The notes beneath the pieces are model-generated. The model worked only from the letters and a program-made list of their open reading frames with translations. It did no database searches and was not told the origin of the DNA. DNA of 64,000 bases from JACMNW01 sp031406155 (GTDB taxonomy: Bacteria > Pseudomonadota > Alphaproteobacteria > Rhodobacterales > Rhodobacteraceae): positions 5,241-69,240 of the forward strand of contig JANOGW010000092.1 of the NCBI GenBank assembly GCA_031406155.1. The letters run 5' to 3'. How positions within the stretch are numbered: position 1 is the first letter of the stretch; every line of letters begins with the position of its first letter. The position numbers were made by a program, and so were the translations under genes. Positions 34,213 through 43,379 of this stretch are shown here, one piece after another.

Positions 34213-35139
34213 ATGAAGCACTTCCTTGATATCCATACCACCTCTGCCGCCGATCTGCGGGTGATGATGAATTCGGCCCATGCGATGAAGAACGCCCGCA
34301 ACGGCCGCCCCAAAGGTACGCCTGATGACGACCAGCCGCTGGCTGGCCGTATGGTGGCGCTGATCTTCGAAAAACCCTCGACCCGGACGCGCGTGTCCTT
34401 CGATGTCGGCGTGCGTCAGATGGGCGGCGAGACGATGGTGCTTTCCGGCAAGGAAATGCAACTGGGGCATGGCGAGACGATTGCCGATACCGCCCGCGTC
34501 TTGTCGCGCTATGTCGACCTGATCATGATCCGCACCTATGAAGAAGCGACGCTGCTGGAAATGGCCGAACATGCCACTGTTCCGGTGATCAATGGGCTGA
34601 CCAACCGCACGCATCCATGCCAGATCATGGCCGATGTGATGACCTATGAAGAACATCGGGGGCCGATTGCGGGGAAAAAGGTGGTCTGGGCGGGGGATGG
34701 CAACAACGTCTGCGGCAGTTTCCTGCATGCAGCCGGGCAGTTCGGCTTTGATTTCACTTTCACCGGGCCCGAAACCCTTGAACCCGAGGCCAGCGCCATC
34801 GGCTTTGCCCGCGGCAAAGGCGTGCGGGTGACGATGGAACGCGATCCAGACAGGGCGGTGCAGGGCGCTGATCTGGTAGTGACGGATACGTGGGTTTCGA
34901 TGCACGATCCGGAATCCGCCAAGGAACGCCGCCACAACCAGCTGCGCCCCTATCAGGTGAATGAGGCGCTGATGGCACAGGCGAAACCCGACGCTTTGTT
35001 CATGCACTGCCTGCCCGCCCACCGCAATGACGAGGCAACAAGTGCCGTGATGGACGGCCCGCATTCGGTGATCTTCGACGAGGCCGAGAACCGGCTGCAC
35101 GCCCAGAAGGCGGTGATGCGCTGGTGTCTGGGGGTGTGA
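34213..35139 (+). CDS. argF: Ornithine carbamoyltransferase
   Basis: This 308-residue enzyme joins carbamoyl phosphate to ornithine to give citrulline. The carbamoyl-phosphate motif FEKPSTRTRVSFDVG (about residue 55), HPCQIMADVMTYEEHRG (about 137), and the ornithine-binding FMHCLPAHRNDEATSAVMDGPHSV (about 263-285) are intact. The length is typical of the anabolic enzyme. It is preceded by argD and the acetyltransferase on the same strand. Its last 37 codons have a diverged second copy at 37732-37845, 2.7 kb downstream in the same direction. CarB, the maker of carbamoyl phosphate, is encoded at 3.4-6.8 kb. Confidence 0.96.
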   Translation: MKHFLDIHTTSAADLRVMMNSAHAMKNARNGRPKGTPDDDQPLAGRMVALIFEKPSTRTRVSFDVGVRQMGGETMVLSGKEMQLGHGETIADTARVLSRYVDLIMIRTYEEATLLEMAEHATVPVINGLTNRTHPCQIMADVMTYEEHRGPIAGKKVVWAGDGNNVCGSFLHAAGQFGFDFTFTGPETLEPEASAIGFARGKGVRVTMERDPDRAVQGADLVVTDTWVSMHDPESAKERRHNQLRPYQVNEALMAQAKPDALFMHCLPAHRNDEATSAVMDGPHSVIFDEAENRLHAQKAVMRWCLGV

Positions 35140-35160
35140 AATCCGCTCCGGACGGCAGGG

Positions 35161-36918
35161 TTACTCCGGCAATCCCGCCAGCCGCAAAGCGTCCATGACC
35201 ATCGCCATATGTGGTGGATGGCTAATCGGCAATTCCTTGATCAACCGGGTGATCGTGGCGTCCGGTGCCATGGCCTTAAACTTTTCGAACGCCGCCTGCG
35301 CCTCGGTCCTGCGGCCAAGCTGGGTATAGGCCGTACACAAGACCCATTGAATGCTGTCGAAACCGGGATTGAGTGCCGTCGCCCGCTCGAGCAGATCGAC
35401 GCCAATATCGGAGCGGCCGTTGAACACATGGGCAGTGCCGCTCATCGTCAGCATCATGAAATAGCTTGGGTCCAACGACCCGATTGCCATGGCCCGATCA
35501 AGCAAGACGATGGCATTGTCGAGATCATTCGCCCACAGCATGGCCGCGCCTGCCAGAGTGGCGACAAACCCCGAACCGGGGGTCTGCTTGACGGCCCGGC
35601 GACAGGCATCCAGACCGGCCGCAAGGTCGATTGTCAACGTCACCAGCGCAAAGCCGCCAAGCGCCAAGACGACCGCGTCGTCTGCGGCCATCGCCAACGC
35701 CCGCCGGGCAAAGGTTTCGGCCATCGCCCGGTCATCGGCAAAGGCCGGCGGCCAACCACGGGTGATCCTCTGCACCAGGCACCAGGCCGCATAGCCAAGC
35801 GCCGGGGCGTAGCCCGGATCAAGGGCTATGGCCCGGTTCAGGTAGTCGAGCCCGATCTGGTTTTCCTGCGGTTGAACGATCGAGACATGGGGCAGGGCGC
35901 GCAGGAACAGATCATAGGCATCAAGATTGTCGGCGGGCTTGCGGCGGGCGGCCTCGATCTCGGCCCGGCGGATGGTCGGCACGATGGCGCCCACCACCTG
36001 TGCAGTGATCTCGTCCTGCAGATCGAACACATCTTCCAGCCCGCCGTCATAACGCTCGGCCCACAGGTGCGTGCCGGTGGCGGCATCGATCAACTGTCCG
36101 GTGATGCGCAGCCGGTTGCCTGCCTTGCGCACGCCACCTTCCAGCACGAAGCGCACGCCCAGTTCGCGCGCCACCTGCCGAATATCCACGGCCCGGCCCT
36201 TGTAGGTGAAGGACGAATTGCGCGCGATGACCAGCAGCTGGTTGAACCGCGACAGCGCCGTGATGATGTCTTCGACCATCCCGTCCACAAAGTATTCCTG
36301 CTCGGGGTCGTCCGACATGTTGGTGAAGGGCAGCACCGCAATCGAAGGTTTGCCCGTCAGGGCGATGGCTGGCACCACTGTCGCGGGTGCTGCCATCCCG
36401 ACCTGCACAGCATAGACCCGGATCGGATCGGCGATGTTCTTCAGGTTGGTCGGCCCCATGTCCTGCACCGTCAGGTCAAGGCGCGCCTTGACCTGACGGT
36501 AGGCATCTTCGGAAAGGCAGATCGCCCCCGGTGCTGCAATCCCTTCCAGCCGGGCCGCAATGTTCACACCGTCGCCCATCAGATCGCCGTCGGCCTCCTC
36601 GACCACATCGCCCAGATGGATGCCGATGCGAAAGACGATGCGCCGGTCCTCGGGCAGGCCCGCGTTGCGTTCAACCATCGCGGTCTGCACTTCGATGGCA
36701 CAGCGCACAGCGTCCACCACCGAGCGGAATTCCACCAGCACCCCGTCGCCCATCCGCTTGACCACACGGCCCTTGTGCAGGGCGATGGTCGGGTCGATCA
36801 CGTCACTGCGCAGGGTGCGCAGCCGCGCCAGCGTGCGGTCTTCATCCGCGCCCACCATGCGGCTGAACCCCACCACATCGGCGGCAAGAATGGCGGCAAG
36901 CTTGCGCTGTTCGGACAT
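35161..36918 (-). CDS. Class III adenylate/guanylate cyclase with TPR-like C-terminus
   Basis: This 585-residue protein makes a cyclic nucleotide. The cyclase domain spans residues 1-170: metal-binding D14 (LAADVVGFSRM) and D58 (KRMGDGVLVEF), and the transition-state pair N119/R123 in GDGVNIAARLEG. A TolB-like segment follows (about 195-320, PSIAVLPFTNMSDDPEQEYFVDGMVEDIITALSRF). The last 250 residues are helical repeats of the TPR type. This architecture is common in alphaproteobacteria, is soluble, and its nucleotide specificity and stimulus are unknown. It lies on the opposite strand from argF, in the segment between argF and its duplicated 3' end, so it may have arrived with that DNA. Confidence 0.9.
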   Translation of the reverse strand: MSEQRKLAAILAADVVGFSRMVGADEDRTLARLRTLRSDVIDPTIALHKGRVVKRMGDGVLVEFRSVVDAVRCAIEVQTAMVERNAGLPEDRRIVFRIGIHLGDVVEEADGDLMGDGVNIAARLEGIAAPGAICLSEDAYRQVKARLDLTVQDMGPTNLKNIADPIRVYAVQVGMAAPATVVPAIALTGKPSIAVLPFTNMSDDPEQEYFVDGMVEDIITALSRFNQLLVIARNSSFTYKGRAVDIRQVARELGVRFVLEGGVRKAGNRLRITGQLIDAATGTHLWAERYDGGLEDVFDLQDEITAQVVGAIVPTIRRAEIEAARRKPADNLDAYDLFLRALPHVSIVQPQENQIGLDYLNRAIALDPGYAPALGYAAWCLVQRITRGWPPAFADDRAMAETFARRALAMAADDAVVLALGGFALVTLTIDLAAGLDACRRAVKQTPGSGFVATLAGAAMLWANDLDNAIVLLDRAMAIGSLDPSYFMMLTMSGTAHVFNGRSDIGVDLLERATALNPGFDSIQWVLCTAYTQLGRRTEAQAAFEKFKAMAPDATITRLIKELPISHPPHMAMVMDALRLAGLPE

Positions 36919-36987
36919 CAGGCCCTCATGCCGTTTTCGCGCAAGTCATCACGGCGAGGGTTACGCATTGCAAGCACAAAGCGGCGA

Positions 36988-37611
36988 TCAGGGTTTGCCT
37001 TCGATGCGTTCCCAGAATTCTGCCCGGTCATTGGTGCGCGGAAAATCTGTGGCCGGGATCGGCACATCAAGGAACTCACAAAGCGGTCTCCAGCCATCTT
37101 TCACCTGAAACACCAGCAGTTGATCCGGCGGAATGGCGGCCTTTACCGCCGCCACATGTGCGTCAAACGCTGTCATCAGGCCCGCCACATTCATCCCGTC
37201 AACAATGCCGGCCCTTGCGATTACGCCCGAACTCATCGTCAGCCAAGGTTGCATCGCGTCTGGTGCATGCGCCCGCCCCGCCAGCGCCTTGTAAATCGTG
37301 TCCGAAAAGCTTTCGACCCAGCTTTGCCTCGAACGCACCGTCAGAATGAATTTTGCCGTCGGATATTCCGCATGCAAGTCCCGAAAGAAAGTTGCCGTCG
37401 GCCAGTCCACTGCACTGGCATAACCCTTGTATGTCTCAGCCCAATCAGGGCGCCCGTCCACCGCGGCCTGCCACAAAGGCACTTGCCGCGCCATATCGTG
37501 CAACACTTCTTCCATGTGATGGCAGGGGCCAAGCCCAAGTTGAATAAGCGCAGATCGAAGGGAATAGGTCCCGGTCCGGCCAATACCAGCCCCGATTACT
37601 TTGACAGACAT
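36988..37611 (-). CDS. P-loop sulfotransferase family protein
   Basis: This 207-residue protein opens with KVIGAGIGRTGTYSLRSALIQLG, the 5'-phosphosulfate (P-loop-like) motif of sulfotransferases. It continues with CHHMEEVLHD, ATFFRDLHAEYPTAKFILTVRSRQSWVESF (the 3'-phosphate binding strand and serine region) and VFQVKDGWRPLCEFLDVPIP. This matches the bacterial group related to eukaryotic NAD-dependent/sulfotransferase-like proteins of about 200-220 residues. It would transfer sulfate from PAPS to an unknown acceptor. It is next to a cyclase and upstream of methyl- and glycosyltransferases, within the accessory patch. Confidence 0.85.
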   Translation of the reverse strand: MSVKVIGAGIGRTGTYSLRSALIQLGLGPCHHMEEVLHDMARQVPLWQAAVDGRPDWAETYKGYASAVDWPTATFFRDLHAEYPTAKFILTVRSRQSWVESFSDTIYKALAGRAHAPDAMQPWLTMSSGVIARAGIVDGMNVAGLMTAFDAHVAAVKAAIPPDQLLVFQVKDGWRPLCEFLDVPIPATDFPRTNDRAEFWERIEGKP

Positions 37612-37731
37612 GCGCCAACGTCCTTCTGAAATCGACTTTCCGCAGCGGTACTTCGCGCGAAGGCCGCTTCCTTGTCAACAATCGGGATCGGGCAGACCGT
37701 GCTCTTCAGATGTTTCACATCCTCAAGCTTA

Positions 37732-37845
37732 TTCAGTGACGAGGCGACCAGCGCCGTGACGGACGGCCCGCATTTGGTGATGTCCGACAAGGCCGGGAAC
37801 CGCCTGCATGCGCAAAAAAACGTGATGTGCCGGTGCTTGGGGGTT
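37732..37845 (+). pseudogene. Diverged duplicate of the argF 3' end
   Basis: From 37738 the plus strand reads DEATSAVTDGPHLVMSDKAG then NRLHAQKNVMCRCLGV, corresponding to the last codons of argF (DEATSAVMDGPHSVIFDEAE then NRLHAQKAVMRWCLGV). Hand comparison of 111 bases gives about 23 differences, so it is an old or foreign copy rather than a recent tandem repeat. The stop codon TGA is CGA here. Similarity begins abruptly at the GAC codon; nothing upstream matches argF. It cannot encode a working enzyme. Confidence 0.85.
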
Positions 37846-37944
37846 CGACGCGGGCGGCCGTTACAGACCGGACAATGAAAAACCCCTTGCCTCGTCATGC
37901 AAAATCGAAACAGTTGCACCGAAAAAAGCCCGAAAGGATCGCCC

Positions 37945-38667
37945 ATGGCCACAATAGCCAAGACCGAGGCCAACACCCAGACACAAGCCGCTCTGCCTGA
38001 AAATCTGACGGCGCTTGCCGATCGCTTCGGGTCCGACAAGGGGTCGCGCAAGCATCGGTATACCGAGCTGTATCACATGCTGTTTCATCCCTATCGCAAC
38101 CGCGCGATCAACTTTCTGGAAATGGGATTGCTGATCGGCGGGCCGGAACACGGCGTCTCAGCCGACCGCGAAACCAAGGATCTTCCGTCGATCCGGATGT
38201 GGCTGGAATTCTTCCCCAAAGCGCAGATCCATGGCCTCGATGTGTCGGACTTTTCCTGGTTCAGCCACGAGCGTTTCACCTTCTATCGCTGCGACATGGA
38301 CGAACGCGCGAATATCGATACGGCTGCCGCCGAGATGACCATGCTCGATATCATCAATGATGACGCCAGCCACGCCTCGCACCATCAGCAAAACGGTTTT
38401 CTGTCGCTTTGGCCGAAACTCCGCTCCGGCGGGCTTTACATCATCGAGGATCTGCGCTGGCAGCCGGAAGCCTACGAAAAACGTGGCATTACCAAAACTG
38501 GGGCCCTGTTTCGCGGCTTTTCGGAACAACGCGTGTTCAGCCACAGCGACCCTGCGACCGAAGCCGCCTTCAACGCGCTGGCACCCCAGATTTCGGGCTG
38601 TTTCGTGTTTCAGGTGCGCTACAACAAGGCCCGTAGGGATCAGATCGCGGTCATCCACAAAAAGTGA
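37945..38667 (+). CDS. SAM-dependent methyltransferase of the sugar/macrolide tailoring type
   Basis: 240 residues, starting at the ATG after GAAAGGA. It has LADRFGSDKGSRKHRYTELYHMLFHPYR, the DKG...Y..LY opening of a methyltransferase group related to MycE-like and cephalosporin hydroxylase-like proteins. The SAM-binding part INFLEMGLLIGG comes next, then MWLEFFPKAQIHGLDVSDF and MLDIINDDASHASHHQQNGFLSLWPKLRSGGLYIIEDL with likely metal-binding D/H residues. Members methylate hydroxyls on sugars in antibiotics or surface glycans; the substrate here is unknown. It lies just after the argF remnant and before a glycosyltransferase on the same strand. Confidence 0.75.
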   Translation: MATIAKTEANTQTQAALPENLTALADRFGSDKGSRKHRYTELYHMLFHPYRNRAINFLEMGLLIGGPEHGVSADRETKDLPSIRMWLEFFPKAQIHGLDVSDFSWFSHERFTFYRCDMDERANIDTAAAEMTMLDIINDDASHASHHQQNGFLSLWPKLRSGGLYIIEDLRWQPEAYEKRGITKTGALFRGFSEQRVFSHSDPATEAAFNALAPQISGCFVFQVRYNKARRDQIAVIHKK

Positions 38668-38872
38668 CGTGTGGCGCGCCCCTGCTTTAAACCCGGCGAA
38701 CACACCACAGGCCCGGCCTCGTACCCAACCAGTAGCAATGCCCTCCGGCGGCAAACCTTCGCCTCGATATTGCGAGAGGTGTTGAAGCGTGATTTGCGGT
38801 TTGTTAGGCTAATGGGATAATTTGACTCCGGCTTTTTTGCACTCCCGACCTTCCACGACCAAGGATTAACCG

Positions 38873-40012
38873 ATGCGTATTCTTTTCACCTTGACCGGTG
38901 GCGCCGGTCATTTGCAACCGCTTTTACCCTATGCCGCTGCATTCCAGCGGTGCGGGCACGAAGTTCGGGTTGCCGCCCCCAACAGTGTTGCAGCGGTACT
39001 GGACAAGGCCGTGCTGCACCATATCGTGCTGGAGGATCCTGCGCCCGATGCGATGACGCAGGTGCGGGCGCGGATGGATGCGGCCAGTGGCGACGCGGCG
39101 TTTGCGCTTGCCATTCAAGACTGGTTCTACGGCATTCAGGCCCGGACCGTGCTGCCCGGCCTGCAGGCGGCACTAATAGATTGGCGGCCTGATCTGGTGG
39201 TGCGGGAAGCGTCCGAACCCGCCGGGGCCGTAGCGGCCGAAGCGGTGGGCATTCGTCACGCGCGCGTGGATGTCCAAAACCCCGAGATTGAGGCCCTGTT
39301 TATCCGGCTTGGGGCCGCGCCGGTCGACGCGTTGCGCGCATTGGCGGGCTTGCCCCCGGATGATGGCGCAGCCCTGCGTGCGGAACCCGTGTTCACCGCC
39401 TTTCCGCAGGCTTTGGACAGCACGTCGCCCGAGGTGCCGCCGTTCCGGGTGCGGACCGACGCGCCAAAGGCACTGGCGAGCAAAGATCCGGACCTGCCCT
39501 TAGTCTACATCACCTTCGGCACCATTGCCGGGCGACTGCCAAGATCGCAGGTCGCATACCGCACGGCACTGGCAGCGGTGGCTGACCTTCCGGTGCAGGC
39601 GCTGATGACGCTGGGGCCGGTGATGCCACGGGCGGAACTGGGCCCGGTTCCCGCCAATGTGACGGTCGAGACCTATGTACCACAGGCCGAGGTCTGGCCA
39701 AAGGCCAGTGCTGTCTTGTGTCATGGCGGGGCGGGCACCGTGCTGGGCGCGTTGGCGGCGGGGGTGCCATTGGTGGTGACCCCGCTGTTTGCCGATCAGC
39801 CGGCGAATGCGCGGTCGGTTGCTGCGGCAGGGGCGGGGTTTGCGGTCACTGAAGGCACCACAGACACCCTGCGCGCGGCCCTGCAATCGGTGCTGGCAGA
39901 CCCCGCCTACCGGATCAGGGCGCGCCAGATTGCGGATCAGATTGCCGGGCTGAACAGCGTCGAGGCGGCGGTGGATGCGATGCTTGCGTCCGAGGTGCCG
40001 GTGCTGATCTGA
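38873..40012 (+). CDS. Family 1 (UGT/MGT-type) glycosyltransferase
   Basis: This 379-residue GT-B fold enzyme starts MRILFTLTGGAGHLQPLLPYAAAFQRCGHEVRVAAP, the typical opening of UDP-glycosyltransferase-like enzymes, with the catalytic His in GGAGHLQP. The C-terminal nucleotide-sugar domain has LVYITFGTI, ETYVPQAEVWPKASAVLCHGGAGTVLGALAAGVPLVVTPLFADQPANARSV, the HGGxGT...DQ signature. It would glycosylate a small lipophilic acceptor such as a secondary metabolite or carotenoid-like compound. No matching biosynthetic core genes are nearby. It is flanked by two methyltransferase genes, one on each side. Confidence 0.88.
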   Translation: MRILFTLTGGAGHLQPLLPYAAAFQRCGHEVRVAAPNSVAAVLDKAVLHHIVLEDPAPDAMTQVRARMDAASGDAAFALAIQDWFYGIQARTVLPGLQAALIDWRPDLVVREASEPAGAVAAEAVGIRHARVDVQNPEIEALFIRLGAAPVDALRALAGLPPDDGAALRAEPVFTAFPQALDSTSPEVPPFRVRTDAPKALASKDPDLPLVYITFGTIAGRLPRSQVAYRTALAAVADLPVQALMTLGPVMPRAELGPVPANVTVETYVPQAEVWPKASAVLCHGGAGTVLGALAAGVPLVVTPLFADQPANARSVAAAGAGFAVTEGTTDTLRAALQSVLADPAYRIRARQIADQIAGLNSVEAAVDAMLASEVPVLI

Positions 40013-40030
40013 CGTCTGGTGCACGCGGGC

Positions 40031-40888
40031 CTACCGTGGCGGTGGCCCCGCAAGGTAGAACAGAACACGCGCAGGAATGCGCAAACCCTGATCCGTCTGG
40101 TAGGCGGCAAAGGCTTTGCCGACCTCGGCCTCGATAGCTTTGACATCAGCCTCGGTCGCCGAAAACTGCGCCATGATCCGCGCCGCTGGCCCAAGGCGCG
40201 TGGCAAATGCGGCAATGTCGGCAAGGCTGCCCGCTGGTGCGACATCAATCACCTCGGACAAGCAGCGCACATGCTTGAGCCCGGCTTGCTTCAGCAACTC
40301 CGTCACCCGTGCGGGGTCTTGAAAGGCCAGCGGGCCGGGCGCATCCGGGTCGGCCGGTTCCGGTTTGCCCAGATGGGCAATCGCCGCCTTGGCCGGTATG
40401 CTGAACCACGGCACGTCCGCCGCCGGCGCCCAGGCGGCAACCACCATCCGCCCCCCCGGTTTCAGTGCGCCCGCCATATTCCGGAAGGCGGCCACCGGAT
40501 CATCGAAAAACATCACCCCGAACCGCGAGATCATCACATCGACTGAACCGGGCGCAAACGCATTGGTCTGTGCATCGGCCCGCACAAAATCGATATTGTT
40601 GCGGCCTGCCTCGGTTGCGCGACTGCGGGCGCGATCAAGCAATTGTGCCGCGATATCGATACTGGTGACCCGACCGCTGGCACCGACCGCGCCTGACGCC
40701 GCAAGGCTGCTTGCGCCGGTGCCGCAGCCAATATCCAAGACTGTTTCGCCGGTTTGCAAAGCCGCATGGTGCAAGACACGGGTCAGCACCCCGGACAGCA
40801 GCGCATCCATCAGCGTTTCCCGCTCGACCCAGGTCTGACCAGCGGCAGAGGACCAGTATTCGGCTTGCGCCGCGTTTGCGTCAGTCAT
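40031..40888 (-). CDS. Class I SAM-dependent methyltransferase
   Basis: 285 residues from the ATG giving MTDANAAQAEYWSSAAGQTWVERETLMDALL. The Rossmann-fold SAM site is TVLDIGCGTGASSLAASGAVG with SIDIAAQLLDRARSRA, then VRADAQTNAFAPGSVDVMISRFGVMFFDDPVAAFRNMAGALKPGGRMVVAAW, the UbiE/methyltransferase-11 pattern. It is probably a small-molecule methylase. It is convergent with the glycosyltransferase gene, 18 bases between stops, and the substrate is unknown. Confidence 0.87.
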   Translation of the reverse strand: MTDANAAQAEYWSSAAGQTWVERETLMDALLSGVLTRVLHHAALQTGETVLDIGCGTGASSLAASGAVGASGRVTSIDIAAQLLDRARSRATEAGRNNIDFVRADAQTNAFAPGSVDVMISRFGVMFFDDPVAAFRNMAGALKPGGRMVVAAWAPAADVPWFSIPAKAAIAHLGKPEPADPDAPGPLAFQDPARVTELLKQAGLKHVRCLSEVIDVAPAGSLADIAAFATRLGPAARIMAQFSATEADVKAIEAEVGKAFAAYQTDQGLRIPARVLFYLAGPPPR

Positions 40889-41063
40889 GTCCGGGGCCTT
40901 CAAATTTTATCAGACCAAAAACTTTTGGGACCAACTATTTAACACAGTAGTGCCATTCCGCATGTGCCGAGAAAAACCTGCGGCACATGTCACCTGAGAA
41001 CAGATTGACAGAGCCACGCGATACGGTCAATCACTGTGCTACGCTTCAATTTGGGATCCAAGT

Positions 41064-41555
41064 ATGTACGCCCTGATCGTCCCGCCGATGGACCGCGCCC
41101 TTGGTGCATTGTCCGGCATCCTGACCAAAGCCGAGGCGCATTGTGCCGCGAAGAACATCAAGCCAGAGGCGTTGCTGACGTTCCGGCTGTTCCCCGACAT
41201 GCTGCCGTTCACCAAACAGGTACAACTGACCTGCGATTTTGCCGCGCGCTGTGCGGCCCGTCTGGCCGGCGAGGTTCCGGCAAGTTTTCCTGACACCGAA
41301 ACAAGCTTTGCCGAATTGCTGGCCCGAATTGCCGCCTCGCGTGCCTATATGGCCAGCTTTCCCGCCAGCGCCTATGAAGATGCCGCCACCCGCAGCATCA
41401 CCTTCAAGGCAGGCCCGCAGGACATGACCCTGCCAGGTGCCGCGTTTCTGATGTCCTACGCCGCCCCGCAGTTCCATTTTCACTACACCACGGCCTACAA
41501 CATTCTACGGCACAACGGCGTCGAGATCGGCAAACGCGACTACATGGGGGCCTGA
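41064..41555 (+). CDS. DUF1993 family protein (second of two)
   Basis: This 163-residue helical-bundle protein has the canonical DUF1993 features: the N-terminal YALIVPPMDRALGALSGILTKAEAH, LLTFRLFPDMLPFTKQVQLTCDFAARCAARLAG, a central FPDTETSFAELLARIAAS and the C-terminal FHYTTAYNILRHNGVEIGKRDYMG. It is closer to the family type than the gene at 15116, which keeps only the ends. Function is unknown. The gene stands alone, with a weak ribosome site (GGGATCC). Confidence 0.87.
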   Translation: MYALIVPPMDRALGALSGILTKAEAHCAAKNIKPEALLTFRLFPDMLPFTKQVQLTCDFAARCAARLAGEVPASFPDTETSFAELLARIAASRAYMASFPASAYEDAATRSITFKAGPQDMTLPGAAFLMSYAAPQFHFHYTTAYNILRHNGVEIGKRDYMGA

Positions 41556-41935
41556 GGTACGGGACCTGCCGTGTTGGTGGCCGGCATGCGGATGCTGACA
41601 GTCGATCACGTTGTGGCGGGCCGGTGGTCGCTGTTTGGTCGCAAGGGGTTGCTGATAGCCCATGTGATGCGCTTGGAACCTGATCTCAGTTCCGCCTTTC
41701 GCAAGGGAGTTCGGGCCGCAAAGCCGGTGGCCCGCGCTGGTTGCCTTTTGTTGCATCGCCTCAAGCGCACGTGCGGCGGCCGATCTGTGCTTCGAGATGA
41801 TGCTGCTTGCCGACGTGCCGCTGGTCTTGGATATGATTGCGGGCGGTTGACGCAGCCGCAGTTCCGCGAGTGATGTTTGGCACGGACTTCGCACAGGCGG
41901 CGCGCGCGGATCAGGTGGCGAGGCTGCTGTCGCGG
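41556..41935. other. Gene-free stretch with possible gene debris
   Basis: No intact gene is seen. Around 41855-41935 the plus strand reads AAAVPRVMFGTDFAQAARADQVARLLSRL, which recalls the C-terminal part of amidohydrolases (PRVMFGTDFP...), but it has no start and runs into the end of the convergent transporter gene. Upstream, 41765-41860 reads ADLCFEMMLLADVPLVLDMIAGG and stops. These may be remains of an inactivated gene; support is weak. Confidence 0.3.
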
Positions 41936-43102
41936 TTATCGCTTGAAATCCGCCGATGCGGCCCGACTTGCCATCAGCGCCACGACGATCAACAGCAGGC
42001 TCAGCGTGGCAAAGGTCACACGGAAGCCGATGTTTTCCGCAATATAGCCGATGCTGGACGGGGCGACCAGAATGCCGGAGTAGCCAAGCGTCGTGACGAC
42101 GGAGATTCCCAGACCCGACCGAAGTCCCGGATAATTGCCGGCGGCCGAAAACATCACCGGGACCATGTTGGCCACGCCAAGGCCTGCGAATGCAAAGCAG
42201 GCAATCACCAATCCGGCAGAAGGGGCGATCGCGGCCCCCATCAGCCCGGCGGCGGCAACCAATGCTGACACGCGCAGCGTCTGCACGGCACCGTACCGGT
42301 TGCGAATGGCGTCGCCCAGAAAGCGCATAATGGCCATGGTCGCCGAGAACAGGGCAAAAGCAAGGGCTGCGGTGCTGACCGCAGTGCCATGTTCCTTTTG
42401 CAAATATAGCGCTGCCCAATCCAGCACCGCGCCTTCGGGGATCATCGAGCAAAAAGCCATCAGGCCCAGAATGTAAATCGACCACTCGCGTGGCCAGCCC
42501 CTTGCCGCGTCGCTTTGCGCATGCTGCACGGATGTCGCGGGATCCCCCCGCAGATAGGGCAGTGCCAGCAACACGCCACACAACGTCAGGCCGGCCACCA
42601 CAATGGCATGTCCTTCAGCGCCCAGAAGGGTGATGATCCAGCCGCCAATTCCGGCCCCGACAAAGCCGCCAAGGCTCCAGAACCCATGGCTTGACGACAT
42701 GATCGCGCGGCCCATTCTGCGTTCCAGTTCGACCGCATTGGCATTCATCGACACATCCATGCAGCCGATCAGCGCCCCCATCACCATCATGGTCAGCGCC
42801 AACACCCACACATTGGCGGCCAGCGCCACGGCGGCCAGGGCAAGGCTTGCCGCCAACGCAAAGCCGCGCAGCACAGGCCTGGTGCCATAGCGCCCGATCA
42901 GCCCGCCCGACAGCACCATTGCCCCCACCGCCCCGACGCCAAGCACCAGGATCAGCAGGCCAAGGGTGGTTTCGGTGATCTGGTGACGCGGCAACAGCAG
43001 GGGGATCTGCGGTGCCCACGACCCCATGATGAAGCCGTTCACCAAAAACATGGTGGCCGATGCCAGGCGCCAATTGCGCAATGCGCTGTCCCGCGTTGCC
43101 AT
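41936..43102 (-). CDS. MFS transporter
   Basis: This 388-residue inner-membrane protein has 12 hydrophobic helices and the major-facilitator cytoplasmic motif LSGGLIGRYGTRPVLRGFALAASLA between helices 2 and 3. The N-terminal helix (FLVNGFIMGSWAPQIPLLLPRHQITETTLGLLIL) is typical of the YbjJ-like exporter branch. No substrate can be assigned. It is a single gene on the minus strand; its last bases abut the region with the possible amidohydrolase debris. Confidence 0.88.
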   Translation of the reverse strand: MATRDSALRNWRLASATMFLVNGFIMGSWAPQIPLLLPRHQITETTLGLLILVLGVGAVGAMVLSGGLIGRYGTRPVLRGFALAASLALAAVALAANVWVLALTMMVMGALIGCMDVSMNANAVELERRMGRAIMSSSHGFWSLGGFVGAGIGGWIITLLGAEGHAIVVAGLTLCGVLLALPYLRGDPATSVQHAQSDAARGWPREWSIYILGLMAFCSMIPEGAVLDWAALYLQKEHGTAVSTAALAFALFSATMAIMRFLGDAIRNRYGAVQTLRVSALVAAAGLMGAAIAPSAGLVIACFAFAGLGVANMVPVMFSAAGNYPGLRSGLGISVVTTLGYSGILVAPSSIGYIAENIGFRVTFATLSLLLIVVALMASRAASADFKR

Positions 43103-43379
43103 CTGGCGCGGCCCCTCAGTTCTTTGTTTGCGCTAACCTAGTACTTGGCCGCCACGCACAGGGAAAGCCCCTTTGCGAACAAGGTTTGTTACGCCGGTTT
43201 CAGTCTTGGCCAAGGCCAGCGGGCATCTCGCAAGGGTTTTTGGGGGCATCCGAAGATGGCGGGCCAGCACCGGATTTGCCCGATTGTTCTCTAAAATACC
43301 TCTGCTTTGCCGCGGCCTCGCCATGCTTGCCTGACATGCCAAACGCAAAGATGCTGCCAACCCTCGCAGGAGGCCCGGA

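Noticed and set aside
33709..35100. A 463-codon minus-strand open frame opposite argF and the acetyltransferase
   Set aside because: It is a shadow of argF; its repeated LALALA segment is only the reverse reading of the hexamer repeat.
35209..37629. An 806-codon plus-strand open frame antisense to the cyclase and sulfotransferase genes
   Set aside because: It is rich in H, R, G and Q, has no family likeness and exactly shadows two well-supported genes; long antisense frames are common in GC-rich DNA.
41505..42581. A 358-codon minus-strand open frame
   Set aside because: Most of it lies over the MFS transporter in another frame and the rest has no ribosome site or similarity.
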